From Zanthoxylum bungeanum (Eukaryota; Streptophyta; Magnoliopsida; Sapindales; Rutaceae): a stretch of 64,000 nucleotides of DNA. A model generated the notes under the pieces. It was not told the DNA's origin. It saw only the letters and a list, made by a program, of their open reading frames with translations, and made no database searches. Where the stretch lies: positions 1 through 64,000 of the forward strand of contig SKCR01021401.1 of assembly GCA_019454045.1 (NCBI GenBank), read 5' to 3'. Below, in pieces: positions 1 through 11,100 of this stretch. Position 1 is the first letter of the stretch. Each line of letters begins with the position of its first letter. The translations under genes and the position numbers were made by a program.

Positions 1-639
1 GTCCGAGGTCATTATGTTGGCAATATTTGTGTTGCCTCTGTTCATATTTCTGCTAAATACGGATTATTTTTCGTCTTAATTTCTTAATTTTTTTTCTTTC
101 TTTAATCATCCAGTTGTTATTCTCTGTGGTTATTACTAATGGCCAAAATCTATCTTTTTAATTATTGATAATGATAACATTAAAATGGTAGATAAATCTG
201 TATTGGCGTTTTTACATGATGATTGTTATTAAATTATTGTAGTACCTAATTACTTTGTTTATATAACATCAACAAGTACCCAGAAAAAGGGCTTTAGATT
301 GATTTCAGAAGTGTCCAAAATATAGCCATTTACCTCTCACATGTGATGTGACTCTCCCTGCCAAAAATCCTGGAGTTTGGAATGTTTTGTCCTTCACTGC
401 ACCAGATAGCTTTCTTTATATTTTCATCAAAATGTCTGAGAAACAGTTCAAGCAAATAACTTGATAAATAAACTGTATTGTAGTCATGTAATTATTCTCA
501 TTTACATCTAAAATCCGAACTATGTTGTGTTTAGTGTCCTTTGCTTTTCAATTTTACTGTACCTATATTTCTAAAATACTCTATTTGTATGCCCTCAGTA
601 TCAATTCTGAATTTTCGAACTGTGATACGAATCTTTGAG
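1..639. other. Non-coding AT-rich DNA, probable NRPD1 upstream intron
   Basis: No convincing exon was found here on either strand. I looked for the N-terminal zinc-binding and CEGHFG-like part of NRPD1, which must lie upstream of the exon at 4730, and did not see it. The simplest reading is that this is intron or 5' flank of NRPD1. A short open stretch near base 300 after a possible acceptor (gatttcag) has no recognisable similarity. Confidence 0.4.
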
Positions 640-647
640 TCTTTCTT

Positions 648-936
648 GCTCTATCTTTTTTTTTTTTGAATACATTACAAGTCTACAGATATACAATTTG
701 AAATCTATTGGGACACTGAATACATACATTTATTACACATCCACAAATCTACGTCTACTAGAGACGAGCTCGGTCTCCATACCGGGGATATCTACTCCCA
801 CTCAAATATTTGGGGAAAAATATACTCCCAATTTGGGAGAGATAGAGTCCATGCGCCTGTAGGAACTCAAACCCATGCTCCCTCACTTTGGGAGAGCATG
901 GGTTACCATTGGGCTAAGAGCCCAGTGGCTACTATA
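648..936 (-). mobile_element. tRNA-derived SINE-like element
   Basis: Read on the minus strand, this begins with a tRNA-like head. An A-box-like TAGCCCAATGGTA lies at 904-916 and a B-box-like GGTTTGAGTTCC at 862-873, about 30 nt apart as in tRNA-derived pol III promoters. The far end is a 12-A tail (T run at 656-667). TCTTTCTT occurs on both sides (640-647 and 937-944) and may be the target-site duplication. The head also forms a hairpin with the repeated gagcatggg and its complement. The family is not identified. Confidence 0.5.
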
Positions 937-944
937 TCTTTCTT

Positions 945-1574
945 ATAATATTGCAAAATTGCGGAAAAAAGTTGCCTTTTTGTTATAAAATTTTGATACT
1001 GAATCTTGTAATTGTTTTGAGGAGCTCTAATAAAGAGAGAACTGCCTTTCCATTTATGGATTGGGAAGGGGTGGGGGCAGAGGAATGTTATCGGGAAGAC
1101 AGTTATTTCCATATTTTTCTCTATGCTGTCAAAGACAGTAGGCGTGACAAGGTTCTCTGTACTAGTCAAACATGCAGAATTTTATCTATTATATAAAGAC
1201 TAATAACTTAAAATACCTAAGCGCATCTTAAAGCTGTTGAAAGGCCCTAAGCGGCGCCTTTAACAACATAGCTTTTGCTATGGGTGCAACCATGCAGGTT
1301 CTCTGTACTATGCTATTTTACTAAATGATGGGGTAATTTTTTACTCAGTAAAATTGTTTCCCAACTGTGTAGGTTTAAGGTTGAAAATACATATATCTAA
1401 AGTACTTGTGGGCTTAACTCATCTTTTGGCATCTCTTTGGGCCTCTGTGTCAAATGATTTTGACGCACTCCGTTTTCCTCATCCATTTATATAGAGAAGG
1501 GTTTTGAGCTAGGAGGTTTTCTTGGGAGTTCCTTTTAAAGCTAGTGTCTTGGGTGTTTTTGTATACTCAGCGCA
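945..1574. other. Non-coding intronic or intergenic DNA
   Basis: No gene is recognised. Short open frames overlap on both strands here, but none has a recognisable domain or coding-like composition. Confidence 0.35.
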
Positions 1575-1976
1575 GAAAGATACAAAGGCTTACAAAATGT
1601 TTTTGTATAGTTGTAGACACATGTCAGGCTGTTTTTCTGTCTTTGTTTGAATTCCTGGTCCACCTCATTCTTGTTTATTAATAAATATTTTCTATTTCCT
1701 ATCAAAACAAAAAATAATAATAAAAGAAAATTTCTGCAGCTACTTTCTCCATGGCCTCTTACCACTGACTGAGGCAGAGAGATACAAAGGCTTACAAAAT
1801 GTTTTTGTATAGTTGTAGACACATGTCAAGCTGTTTTTCAGTCTTTGATTGAATGCCTGGTCCACCTCATTCTTGTTTATTAATAAATATTTTCTATTTC
1901 CTATCAAAGAAAAAAATAATAATAAAAGAAAATTTCTGCAGCTATTTCCTCCATGGCCTCTTACCACTGATTGAGG
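1575..1976. repeat. Tandem duplication, two copies of a 202-bp unit
   Basis: The segment starting gatacaaaggcttac occurs at about 1579 and again at 1781, an offset of 202 bp. Both copies run through a pyrimidine-rich stretch, an A-rich run and a terminal accactga-tgaggc. The copies differ by a few substitutions only. The open frames seen on the minus strand are shared by both copies and show no known domain. Confidence 0.75.
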
Positions 1977-2352
1977 CTATTTCATGTCTTTAAAGAGTGT
2001 ACGATGATGAAATTTATTGTAATTCTTGTATAAATATCTGAAGGGAGAAGGTTTAAATGTTTGTTCTGATAAATTGGAGAGAGAATTTGGAAATCTCAAA
2101 CCGTATCTAAACAAAAAAATATAAGCTTATAAGCAAGGGCCTGGCAATATTATTTATCATGAATTAAAAAGTACAAGGGGATTCAAACACGAGACCAATT
2201 AGTTTACTTACATCTGATACCATTACTACTACTTAGTAGCTTAAACCAGTAGTGAAGAGTCCAACAAAGTATATAAGGTGTAGTTGGAAATTTATGTGGT
2301 TTCTAATTTGAAAGCATTCATGTGATATGTTTTGCAAACTAGAGTTTATCAT
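1977..2352. other. Non-coding DNA, nothing recognised
   Basis: AT-rich sequence between the tandem duplication and the copia insertion. No gene, RNA or repeat family is recognised. Confidence 0.3.
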
Positions 2353-2399
2353 CTATTTGAAATTTCCTACAAGCATACAACAAACACAACTCTATACCC

Positions 2400-2422
2400 G
2401 GGGGGGGGGGGGGGGGGGGGGG
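2400..2422. repeat. Poly-G run (23 G) in the truncated LTR
   Basis: The matching position of the other LTR copy (3234-3245) has 12 G followed by tgaattgggtaatgacc, which is missing here. The run could be slippage or an assembly artefact. Confidence 0.8.
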
Positions 2423-2574
2423 AGAGGCGATTTTACGCTACTAAGGTAGTAGTTTTACCAATTAAGCTTATTAATCAATTTCTCAATCTCAAGCTATGCT
2501 AAATAATATGGAAAGATAATATTAAGTTTACTATATAATAAAGAGATAGAGTTAGAGAAATTGACACCGGTGAT

Positions 2575-3132
2575 TTATAGTCTTTAGGAAGTGACCTAAG
2601 AATCTTCTTCACTTGATCACTAGTCAATGCTTTTCCATAAAGCACTAAATTGATTTACAATCATTGTGAACCTAGAAATCATGTGCTCAATATCTTCACC
2701 AGCTTCCATTTTGAAGCTATCTAACTCACACATGAACCGATTGATCATTTACTCTTTAACTTGGCTTGTGTCGACATTGACCATTTCCAAAGACTTCCAC
2801 AATTCATATGCATTTCCAAACTCCGGAAGCTTGTTAATTTGACTCCGATCAATTGCACAAAGAAGATGGTTGAGTGCCTTAGCATTTAAAGAGGCTTGCA
2901 TGTATTCCTCATCGGTCCATTCAAAATGAGGCTTCGGAAACTCCACACCGTTACTATCTTTCTTCATAGGCATTTTTGTTCCTTGTGTGATCACTTTGAA
3001 GGATTGTACATCAACGACTAGTAGGTACTTCAACATCCTCTTCCAATAGCTATAATCGGTTCCGTTGTAGAAGAGAGGTCTAATGGTTGAAAATCCCTCG
3101 GCAAGATTCGTTGAGTAGCTTGTAGAGGCCAT
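2575..3132 (-). pseudogene. Copia gag remnant (UBN2/DUF4219-like)
   Basis: A 127-aa open frame at 2749-3132 begins with Met and contains LFYNGTDYSYWKRML, the usual N-terminal Tyr/Trp-rich start of plant copia Gag, then DEEYMQASLNAKALNHLL and YELWKSLE. Past the stop at 2749, similarity continues leftward in shifted frames (INRFMCELDSFKMEAGEDI, then ALTSDQVKKILRSLPKD), so the gene is broken by a stop and at least one frameshift before it joins the truncated LTR. Gag would form the virus-like particle of an active element. This copy is dead. Confidence 0.8.
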
Positions 3133-3187
3133 GATCTATTATAAGACGGTTAGGTTTTTGTTGAGAAAACCTCGCTCTAATACCAAT

Positions 3188-4639
3188 TGAAATTTCCTAC
3201 AAGCATACAACAAACACAACTCTATACCCAAAAGGGGGGGGGGGGTGAATTGGGTAATGACCTAAATATGCAGAAATAAAAATTCTTACTGATTTTACGC
3301 TACTAAGGTAGTAGCTTTACCAATTAAGCTTATTAATCAATTTCTCAATCTCAAGCTATGCTAAATAATATGGAAAGATAATATTAAGCTTGCGATAAAA
3401 TAAAGAGATAGAGTTAGAGAAATTGACAATGGTGATTTATAATGGTTCGGCCAACAATGGTTACGTCTCCTCCCTCAAACCGTGCTTGAAGATTTCCACT
3501 AAGTTGAATCCACAATTTACACCGAGTTTTCCGTGGCTCACCCGCAACCAAGAGTTTTGTCCTCTAGGTTCACTCCAAACCTTTACACAAGTTTTTCAAT
3601 GGTTCACTCTTAAACCCTTACTATGAGTTTTGATCTCAGGCTCACTCACAACCTCTTACAAATTTCCCTTTTGAGTATACCCACTCAAACAAAGGTCTTC
3701 CCAACCACAAGTGTTTGATTCATGAAAATTAAAGTATAACTTGGGCACTCACAAAGATAATGAAGATTTAATATGAGTTGCCAACCCTATAAATCTAAGC
3801 TCTCTACAAATGATAATGAAGGTGTAGTGTGTGAGCTTGAGTATGAGAGTGTATGAATATGAAGGTTTTTGTAAACTCTGCGTTTTTGCCTTAGAAGAAA
3901 TTGTATGAAGGTTCAAGAGCTTGGCAAAAAACGAATTTGGGGCTCAATATATAGTGAAAGAGAAAACTGCCCCAACTTTTCTGTCTGAGACCGGTATGCC
4001 GGTCTCAGAGGTCGGTATGCCGGTCTGCCAAAGTATAACAACTATATTATCGTTGAAGATTCAAGTGCAATACCGGAATACTGACCGGTATGGAGTCCGG
4101 TATGCCGATGTTCTTACCGATATGGGGACCGGTATGGATCATGACGGTTTTCGAGAGCATGCAAAATATGAAGGTTGATCGGTATAAATGCCGGTATGCT
4201 AGACCGGTTCCAATAACTGTGCAAACCCCAGAGTGACCGGTATGGGTAACTGGTATAGAGCAGCCCGGTTCCAGAGGCGATGCAAAATTGCTCAGAACAG
4301 AGCAGAGGCACCGGTATGCCGGTGTGGGGACCAGGATGTTGGTCTTAGTGCCAAAATGTCAGGATTTGAAAGTTAAAAATATTTTGCACATGACCCTAAT
4401 ACATCTATATGAATGTGCATATGCCCTATGAGCTTAGAGACTTAAATTAACAACTCACTTTACAAAGAGAGCCATAAGCTAAGACCACATAAAAATATTC
4501 TTCACTAAGCACTAATCTTCACATTCATTGCTCTTCATCACCAATGTGCTTCGACATCTTTTTGTAGTGTTCGCTAATGCACTTCAAAGTCTTCTAGTGT
4601 TACATCATCAAAATCCATCTTGAGAATATGTCGCTAACA
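3188..4639 (-). repeat. 5' LTR of copia element L, with CCGGTATGCCGG-type array
   Basis: A 1452-bp LTR. Within it, 3990-4345 is an array of variants of CCGGTATGCCGG and GACCGGTATG. A TATA-like CTATATATT lies at about 3946-3954 on the minus strand, immediately downstream of the array in the direction of transcription. That arrangement fits a U3 promoter with an upstream repeat array. The rest shows no coding potential. Confidence 0.7.
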
Positions 4640-4729
4640 CTATTATTGTTGTCTTAGGGTCATAATTTCTCTCTCTCTCTCGCTACTGCCAACTGAATGT
4701 CCTTGCGATGTCCACTTTTTGGTATATAG

Positions 4730-5111
4730 GTAATTTATATGCTGAAAGACGTTGATCAAAGTATCAGAGAAGAGTTTATTTTGAATAAAGACTCTATCTT
4801 GCTTAGTTGTTTCCCTGTAACACCAAATAATCACCGTCTGACAGAAGTTGCATATACATTTTCAACTGACAAGAAATTGATTTTTGTAAGTATTTTCTCT
4901 TTCACTGCTTTTCTTATCTTATAAGATTCATATGGTTTAATAAGATAATAGTGTGTTTTTCTGTTTTCCTTTCTAATTTAGTACTTGTATTTGCCTGCTT
5001 GGTTAACTGCTGTAGGATAATTGGACCAAGCATCTCAGGAAAATGGTTGATTTCAGAGGGGGAGATACTGAATTGAGTTCTCTTGTTCAAGACTGCTTGA
5101 AGATTTCAAAG
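4730..5111 (+). CDS. NRPD1: NRPD1 exons encoding the pre-catalytic clamp region
   Basis: Two exons, 4730-4885 and 5016-5111. The first begins after a tatatag acceptor and reads VIYMLKDVDQ..., ending KKLIF before GTAAGT at 4886. The second begins after ctgtag at 5015 and reads DNWTKHLRKMVDFRGGDTEL...CLKISK. I place its end at 5111 because the family continues with a Lys- and Ser-rich stretch that resumes exactly at 5214. No start codon is expected here. The Met at 4739 is internal. Confidence 0.85.
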
Positions 5112-8100
5112 GAAACTTGCACAACATTGTTTTGCATTTTGTTTTTTAGCCTCTCTTCTTCTTCTTCGTCTTCTTTTTTTTTTTTTTTTAAATTCTTTTG
5201 TTTTTGTTTGCAGTTACACTTAGACAAGTCATCAAGACATGATTCTGCTGAGGTCCGACAAAAGAAGAGTATTGATGTTTCCAACAGCTTTGGTGTCCGA
5301 TGGGTCAAAGATATTGTTCTTGGGAAGAGAAATGATGATTGTTTCCGCATGGTTGTCACTGGTGACCCTAATATCAAGCTGAGAGAAATTGGTATACCTT
5401 GTCATGTTGCAGAAAGGTTACAAATTTCTGAGCGTTTGAACACTTGGAACTGGAAAAGGCTAAATACCTGCGCTAGCTTTCGTCTTCTTGAGAAAGGGGA
5501 GCTTTATATTTGCAGAAAAGGTAGCCCGGTTCGTATTCGGCATATTGATGCACTTGAATTAGGGGATACAATTTATAGGCCCCTAACGGATGGTGACATT
5601 GTCCTGATAAATAGGCCACCCTCCATACATCCACACTCCCTCATTGCTCTATCAGTAAAGGTCCTTCCAGTAAGCTCAGTTGTCACGATAAATCCACTTT
5701 GTTGTTCCCCTTTTCATGGGGACTTTGATGGTGACTGCCTTCATGGCTATATTCCTCAATCAATTGATGCCCGAATTGAGCTCACTGAGCTTGTTGCTTT
5801 AGATAAGCAATTAATTAATCAGCAGAGCGGTAGGAACTTGCTGTCATTTGGTCAAGATAGTTTGACTGCTGCTCATTTACTTATGGAAGATGGTGTTCTC
5901 TTGAGCAATTTTCAAATGCAGCAGCTGCAAATGTATTGCCCTCGTCAATTTCTGCTACCCAATATTGTCAAAACTCCAAATAATGGTGTTTGGACTGGCA
6001 AGCAGTTATTCAGCATGCTTCTGCCTCCAGATTTTGAGTATACATTTCCATCAGCAGGTGTTTGTATCAGTGGCGGGGAGCTCATAACTGCTGAAGGATC
6101 TGCTTGGCTGCGTGACTACGAGGGCAATCTTTTCCAATATCTTATCAAGCACTGTCAGGATGGAGTGCTTGACTTCTTGTATGCTGCTCAGGAAGTTCTT
6201 TGCGAGTGGTTGTCAGTTAGAGGCATGAGTGTTTCACTCTCAGACTTGTACCTCTCTTCTGACTCATGCTCTCGGCAGATTCTGATGGATGAAATTTTTC
6301 ATGGTTTGCGAGAAGCACAGGACATGTGTAATTTTAAACAGCTGATGGTAGATTCTCATAAGAATTTCCTTATGAGTGCTGAAGATAGTGAAAGTACCAT
6401 GTCTTTTCAAGTTCATCACTTGTCTTACGAAAAGCAAAGATCAGCTGCTCTCAGTCAAGCTTCTGTTGATGCTTTTAAGCATGTGTTCTGGGATATCCAG
6501 AATTTGGCATACAAGTATGGGAGCAAGGACAACTCATTGCTGGCCATGTTTAAGGCAGGAAGCAAAGGTAATTTACTAAAGCTAGTTCAGCATAGCTTGT
6601 GTCTTGGCCTGCAACATTCATTAGCCCCGTTGTCATTTAGTTTTCCCCATGAACTCTCTTGTACTGCTTGGAACATTCTAAGGACTGGGGATAATACTGG
6701 ATGTGCCGAGACTTATATACCATCTGCTGTGGTGGAAAATTCCTTTTTGACTGGATTGAATCCCTTAGAATGTTTTGTTCATTCAGTAACAAGTCGAGAC
6801 AGTTCTTTCAGTGACAATGCTGATCTTCCGGGGACTCTGACTCGAAGGCTTATGTTCTTCATGCGTGATTTGTACACTGCATATGATGGAACAGTGAGAA
6901 ATGCTTATGGCAATCAGCTTGTTCAATTCTCTTGTAATATTGAGGGGACATTTGCTCCAACTGGTGAGATAGGTGGCCAACCTGTTGGTTCACTATCTGC
7001 TTGTTCCCTTTCTGAAGCTGCATACAGTGCATTAGATCAGCCCATTAGTTTACTCGAAACTTCACCGCTGCTAAATCTAAAGGTGCTTTCTCCCAATATC
7101 CCTCTTCTTTCTAGGAAGTCAAGTTTATTTATGGCCTAATTGATGGATCAACCATGTCAATAACATTTCTCCTGAGAATTACTGTACTTTCAACTTGTTT
7201 GTTATTTGATGAAATTGCACAGAATGTTCTGGAATGCGGTTCGAAAAAAAGCAATGCGGACCAAACTATGTCTCTATACTTATCCAAGAAACTGGGAAAA
7301 AAGAGGCATGGTTTTGAATATGGAGCCTTGGAAGTCAAGAATCATTTGGAATGCCTAACTTTGTCAGATATTGTTTCTACTTCCATGATAATGTCCGCTT
7401 CTATCTCCCTATTTTCTTATTGTTTCTTGGTCTCCTGATTTTAAATTGATCATAATAGTAAAGTGATGATCTCACTGCTGTCTTCTTTGGAAATTAGCTA
7501 CTCTCCACAGACTGGCAGCAAGATGCATTTCAGTCCTTGGATATGCCGTTTTCTTGTTCGCAAGGTAGGACAATGTGGATTTATATATCTTTTATATGCC
7601 TATGTTGTTTTCTGCTAAAAGTTTTTGTGCTTTCAGGAAATCATGAAGAGGACAGGATTGAAAGAACAGTTCATTATTGATTCCTTGTACCAGCATTGTA
7701 AAGCCGCTAGAACAGAATCGAAAATCAGTGTTCCCAATATGCTCATTTCAAACGAGTAAGCTGTTTCCATCTTAGAACTATGAACTTTAATTGCTGTTAC
7801 GACAGGAAGTTACTCGACAAGTTATAAATGTATTGACACTTGGTAACATAGAGAACAGGTAGAGATTGATGTAATATGAATTCAATGTGGATTGTGTATT
7901 CTGTTTATACCTTAGAAGGTACTCTTTAAGAATTGATCCCTACATTTGATTTTATCACGCCGAACTCCAAACAGGACATTTTTTCACGCTGAACTCCAAA
8001 CAGGACGGTGATATGCATCTCTGTGGAGTGATCTGGGCTTTAATTTATTTTTTATTTTTAACCAATATTTGATTGTTACCAACGATCATATATAATCTAA

Positions 8101-11100
8101 GGATAGCCACTTTTGATTCCACCAATTTCTTCCATCTTCAACATAAAAGGGGTTGTTTGGTCCTTTTCATCATTTGTGCGTGAAGTAGTAATGCTAAAAT
8201 ACTAGCTTTTAGTGCACTTCATGCATTTCTTTGTTGTCTCATAAAAGTTAAAACAGTTGATTAAGTTTGGAAAGAGTAATAATATTTTGAGTATCAGTCA
8301 CATTTGTCGTTAATCCAATAGTTGGCAGTTTCAAATAATCATGTTATATATCTGTGGTCGAGAATAAGCTCCCAAGTCCTGTTTTCATGCCTTATGACAT
8401 ACAACTTGAACATATCTTCTTGAAATTTCACTTATCTCCTGCAGAAATGGGATGTCTACATTTCATTTCAGTTTTGCTGATTATTCCAAAAGAATAAAAG
8501 AAGACTTTGTGATATGTATGATTGAAAAAAGTTAATTAAATTACTAGAAAGAAATTGCCCCTCCCTCTCTCTCTATATATAGTAAAGGATTCTAATCTTC
8601 TGGAGTGGTGACATAATATGTGTTGTTTACATATCATTAATATCTTAGACAAAAATAATTGACAGCTTATTTGTTCTGCTATAATCTTTATGTAAGTATG
8701 CATTTTATGAATTGTGCAGTTAAGATTCACTCTCAATATGTCTTATTTGGTTTTTTTTTTTTTTTTTTTTATTTTTTATTTTTTATTACATGCTTTTCGT
8801 TGAAGCTTATGCTGTCATTACAAATTGTACTTTTCCCCAGCCAATTCCAGTACTCTGGCGGTTTTTCCAAAATTATGGTATTTGAAATTTATGCATGTAT
8901 AACAATTAATGCGCTTTTGGAACTTCTGAGTTTCCTTTCATCTGCAATCATGTGAACTGATGCTCTTGCCTGGAATATTATTGTCCATTTTAATTTAGGT
9001 GATTAAATGGCAGGGACTGTTCTTCAATTAACATGCAGAAGGAATGCAATGATATATTTTATGTCACTGTTATGATAGTTGAAAACTCCAAATCTTCCAT
9101 AGAATTGGAGACAATTCAAAAGTGGCTGATACCTTTCCTGCTGAGAACAGTAGTCAAAGGTTGGTAGCACTCTGCAGGTCTGGGTTTATCCTGCTTTACT
9201 TTTCAAGTTAACGGATTTGACTGTTGATTGATATTTGATTCTAGTTTGCTGATTATCGTTGTAGTTTCAAATGTTGGCCATGTGTTAGGGCAATCCCAAC
9301 GCAAGATCTAAATTTGGTATAAATTTTGCACCAAATTTACATTGTTCTCCAACCCAAGACTTCAAATTTAACTTCAAAAGCTAAATTTACACTGCAAAAA
9401 TTAAAAAAAGCACTGCACTATTGCTACAATGTCACATAAAATTTGACGTTTTGGCACAGGTGGATCGCCAAAATGCCCAACTTGCGCCAGAAATGGCGCT
9501 GGTTGGGGTTGTCGCCCCCTGAAAATTGCGGCTATAATTGGCCCAAGGATGGGCCAACCGAGCATTACAACGCTGCATGAAGGAGGTTAATGCATGGATC
9601 ATCAACCCATAACATGCCCGCACCTTGTCGATATTGGCTATGATTTAGGCCTTGAATTTTTCTTATATTTATACTTAAATCTTGTGGCATATAAATTAGG
9701 TTTCATGATTGATAAAGATTGAACTGGAAGAACTGGATGTGTTCCAAGCAAGTCTAGAATAGAAAGTTCGAAATGTGACAATCTTAATCCTCAAAGAAAT
9801 GAAGAAACTGTACAACTAAATGCATCAAAGCCAAACATGAAAGAGTAATTCATATACTGAGCTAGATAATTCATATACTGAGCTAGATTTGTTATATGGT
9901 TTTGGATGGAAGTCATGCAGTTTCTTATATCTGAAAAGGGATTTCCAGCCACCCCACTTCCACTATTTTTTGGATTCTTTAACTTGCATATAATCCTTGA
10001 AACTTGATAAATGATTTGCTCTCTTTTTCTATGCGGAAAAGGACTGTATCAAAATTTTAAAAGTTTTGAAAATCCTGAATATAGTTGGGTTCTCCATATA
10101 TTATGTTTACCTTACTGATATTCAGTCTTCTTTTCTGGTGTTTTTTCATATTTATTAGGATTCCAGGAGATAAAGAAGGTGGATATTTTATGGAAGGATA
10201 AACAAAAAGAATCAAAATCCCTCAACGATTCATTTGGTGAACTCTACCTAAAGGTTTCTATGTCCGGAGGCTGTCATAGAACAAGTTTGTGGAGTGCACT
10301 TATGAATGGCTGCCTCCAGATAATGGATATGATCGATTGGACACGTAGTCATCCAGATAATATCCGCAGTTTCTGTTTGGCCTATGGAATTGATGCTGGG
10401 ATAAAATTCTTTCTCAATGTACATCTCTCTTCACTGTGAATTTTTTGTTTTTTTGCTTTTTGCTTTTTGCCCACATATAACAAATTCATACCGACAGTAT
10501 AAGTGCTGATATGGAATTGTAAATGCAGAATTTGGAGTCCTCGTTGTCTGACATTGGCAAGAACATACTTCCTGAACATTTGCATCTTGTTGCTAATAGT
10601 CTGTCAGCTACAGGAGAGTTTGTTGGCTTAAATGCAAAAGGCTTAGCTCAACAACGAGAACATGCATCTGTATCGTCACCTTTTGTGCAAGCATTCTTTT
10701 CTGTTAGTTCCCGTGCCATTTTTGTTTTCTGTTTCGAGGATACCTTTATCTTTTTATATTAAAGAAGCTTTTGTTGAGCCATGTGGTTCATATTCAGGTT
10801 TTGGGTGTTGTTGCAGAATCCTGGTGCTTCCTTTATTAAAGCTGCTAAGGCAGGAGCTGTGGATAACCTTCAGGGGAGTATAGATGCTTTAGCATGGGGA
10901 AAGGTCCCTTCTGTAGGCACCGGTGGACACTTTGATATTATATATTCTGGGGAGGTAGATTTTGAATTTTTCTTATCAATATTAGTAGTATGCAAAGATC
11001 ACTTAACGTTGAAATTTTCGTCTTTATCTTTTTTATTTATATTAATGCTTTGGGCCAACTTTATTTTGTCGCGTATACATTTATCCATTTAATTTTTTTT

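Larger units (their letters stand above)
2358..4639 (-). mobile_element. Ty1/copia element L, internally deleted, with target-site duplication
   Basis: The element is bounded by TG...CA ends (plus view) and flanked by CTATT at 2353-2357 and 4640-4644. It lies on the minus strand. The complete right LTR spans 3188-4639. Next to it is a primer-binding site matching the initiator-Met type (TGGTATTAGAGC, complement at 3174-3185), then a gag remnant, then only about 220 bp of the second LTR (2358-2580). Most of pol and of the left LTR are deleted. The LTR contains a G run followed by tgaattgggt, a block I associate with many plant copia LTRs. It appears to sit in the intron just upstream of the first visible NRPD1 exon. 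Confidence 0.85.

Noticed and set aside
1..60. Possible 5' exon of NRPD1 reading V-R-G-H-Y-V-G
   Set aside because: Superficial likeness to the CEGHFG motif only. The flanking residues do not match the family.
5087..5377. Open frame on the minus strand with a Lys/Glu-rich stretch
   Set aside because: Antisense of the NRPD1 exon and of the pyrimidine tract.
5043..7139. Uninterrupted 698-aa open frame read as one exon from Met at 5043
   Set aside because: The Met is internal to conserved sequence, residues 24-57 are intron-like, and the last 18 residues run past a good AAG|GT donor at 7083. The family continues at 7223.
8999..9013. Alternative acceptor ttag|gtga for the NRPD1 exon at 9014
   Set aside because: It would place TGA in frame. 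The aatggcag acceptor keeps the split Glu codon and the conserved frame.
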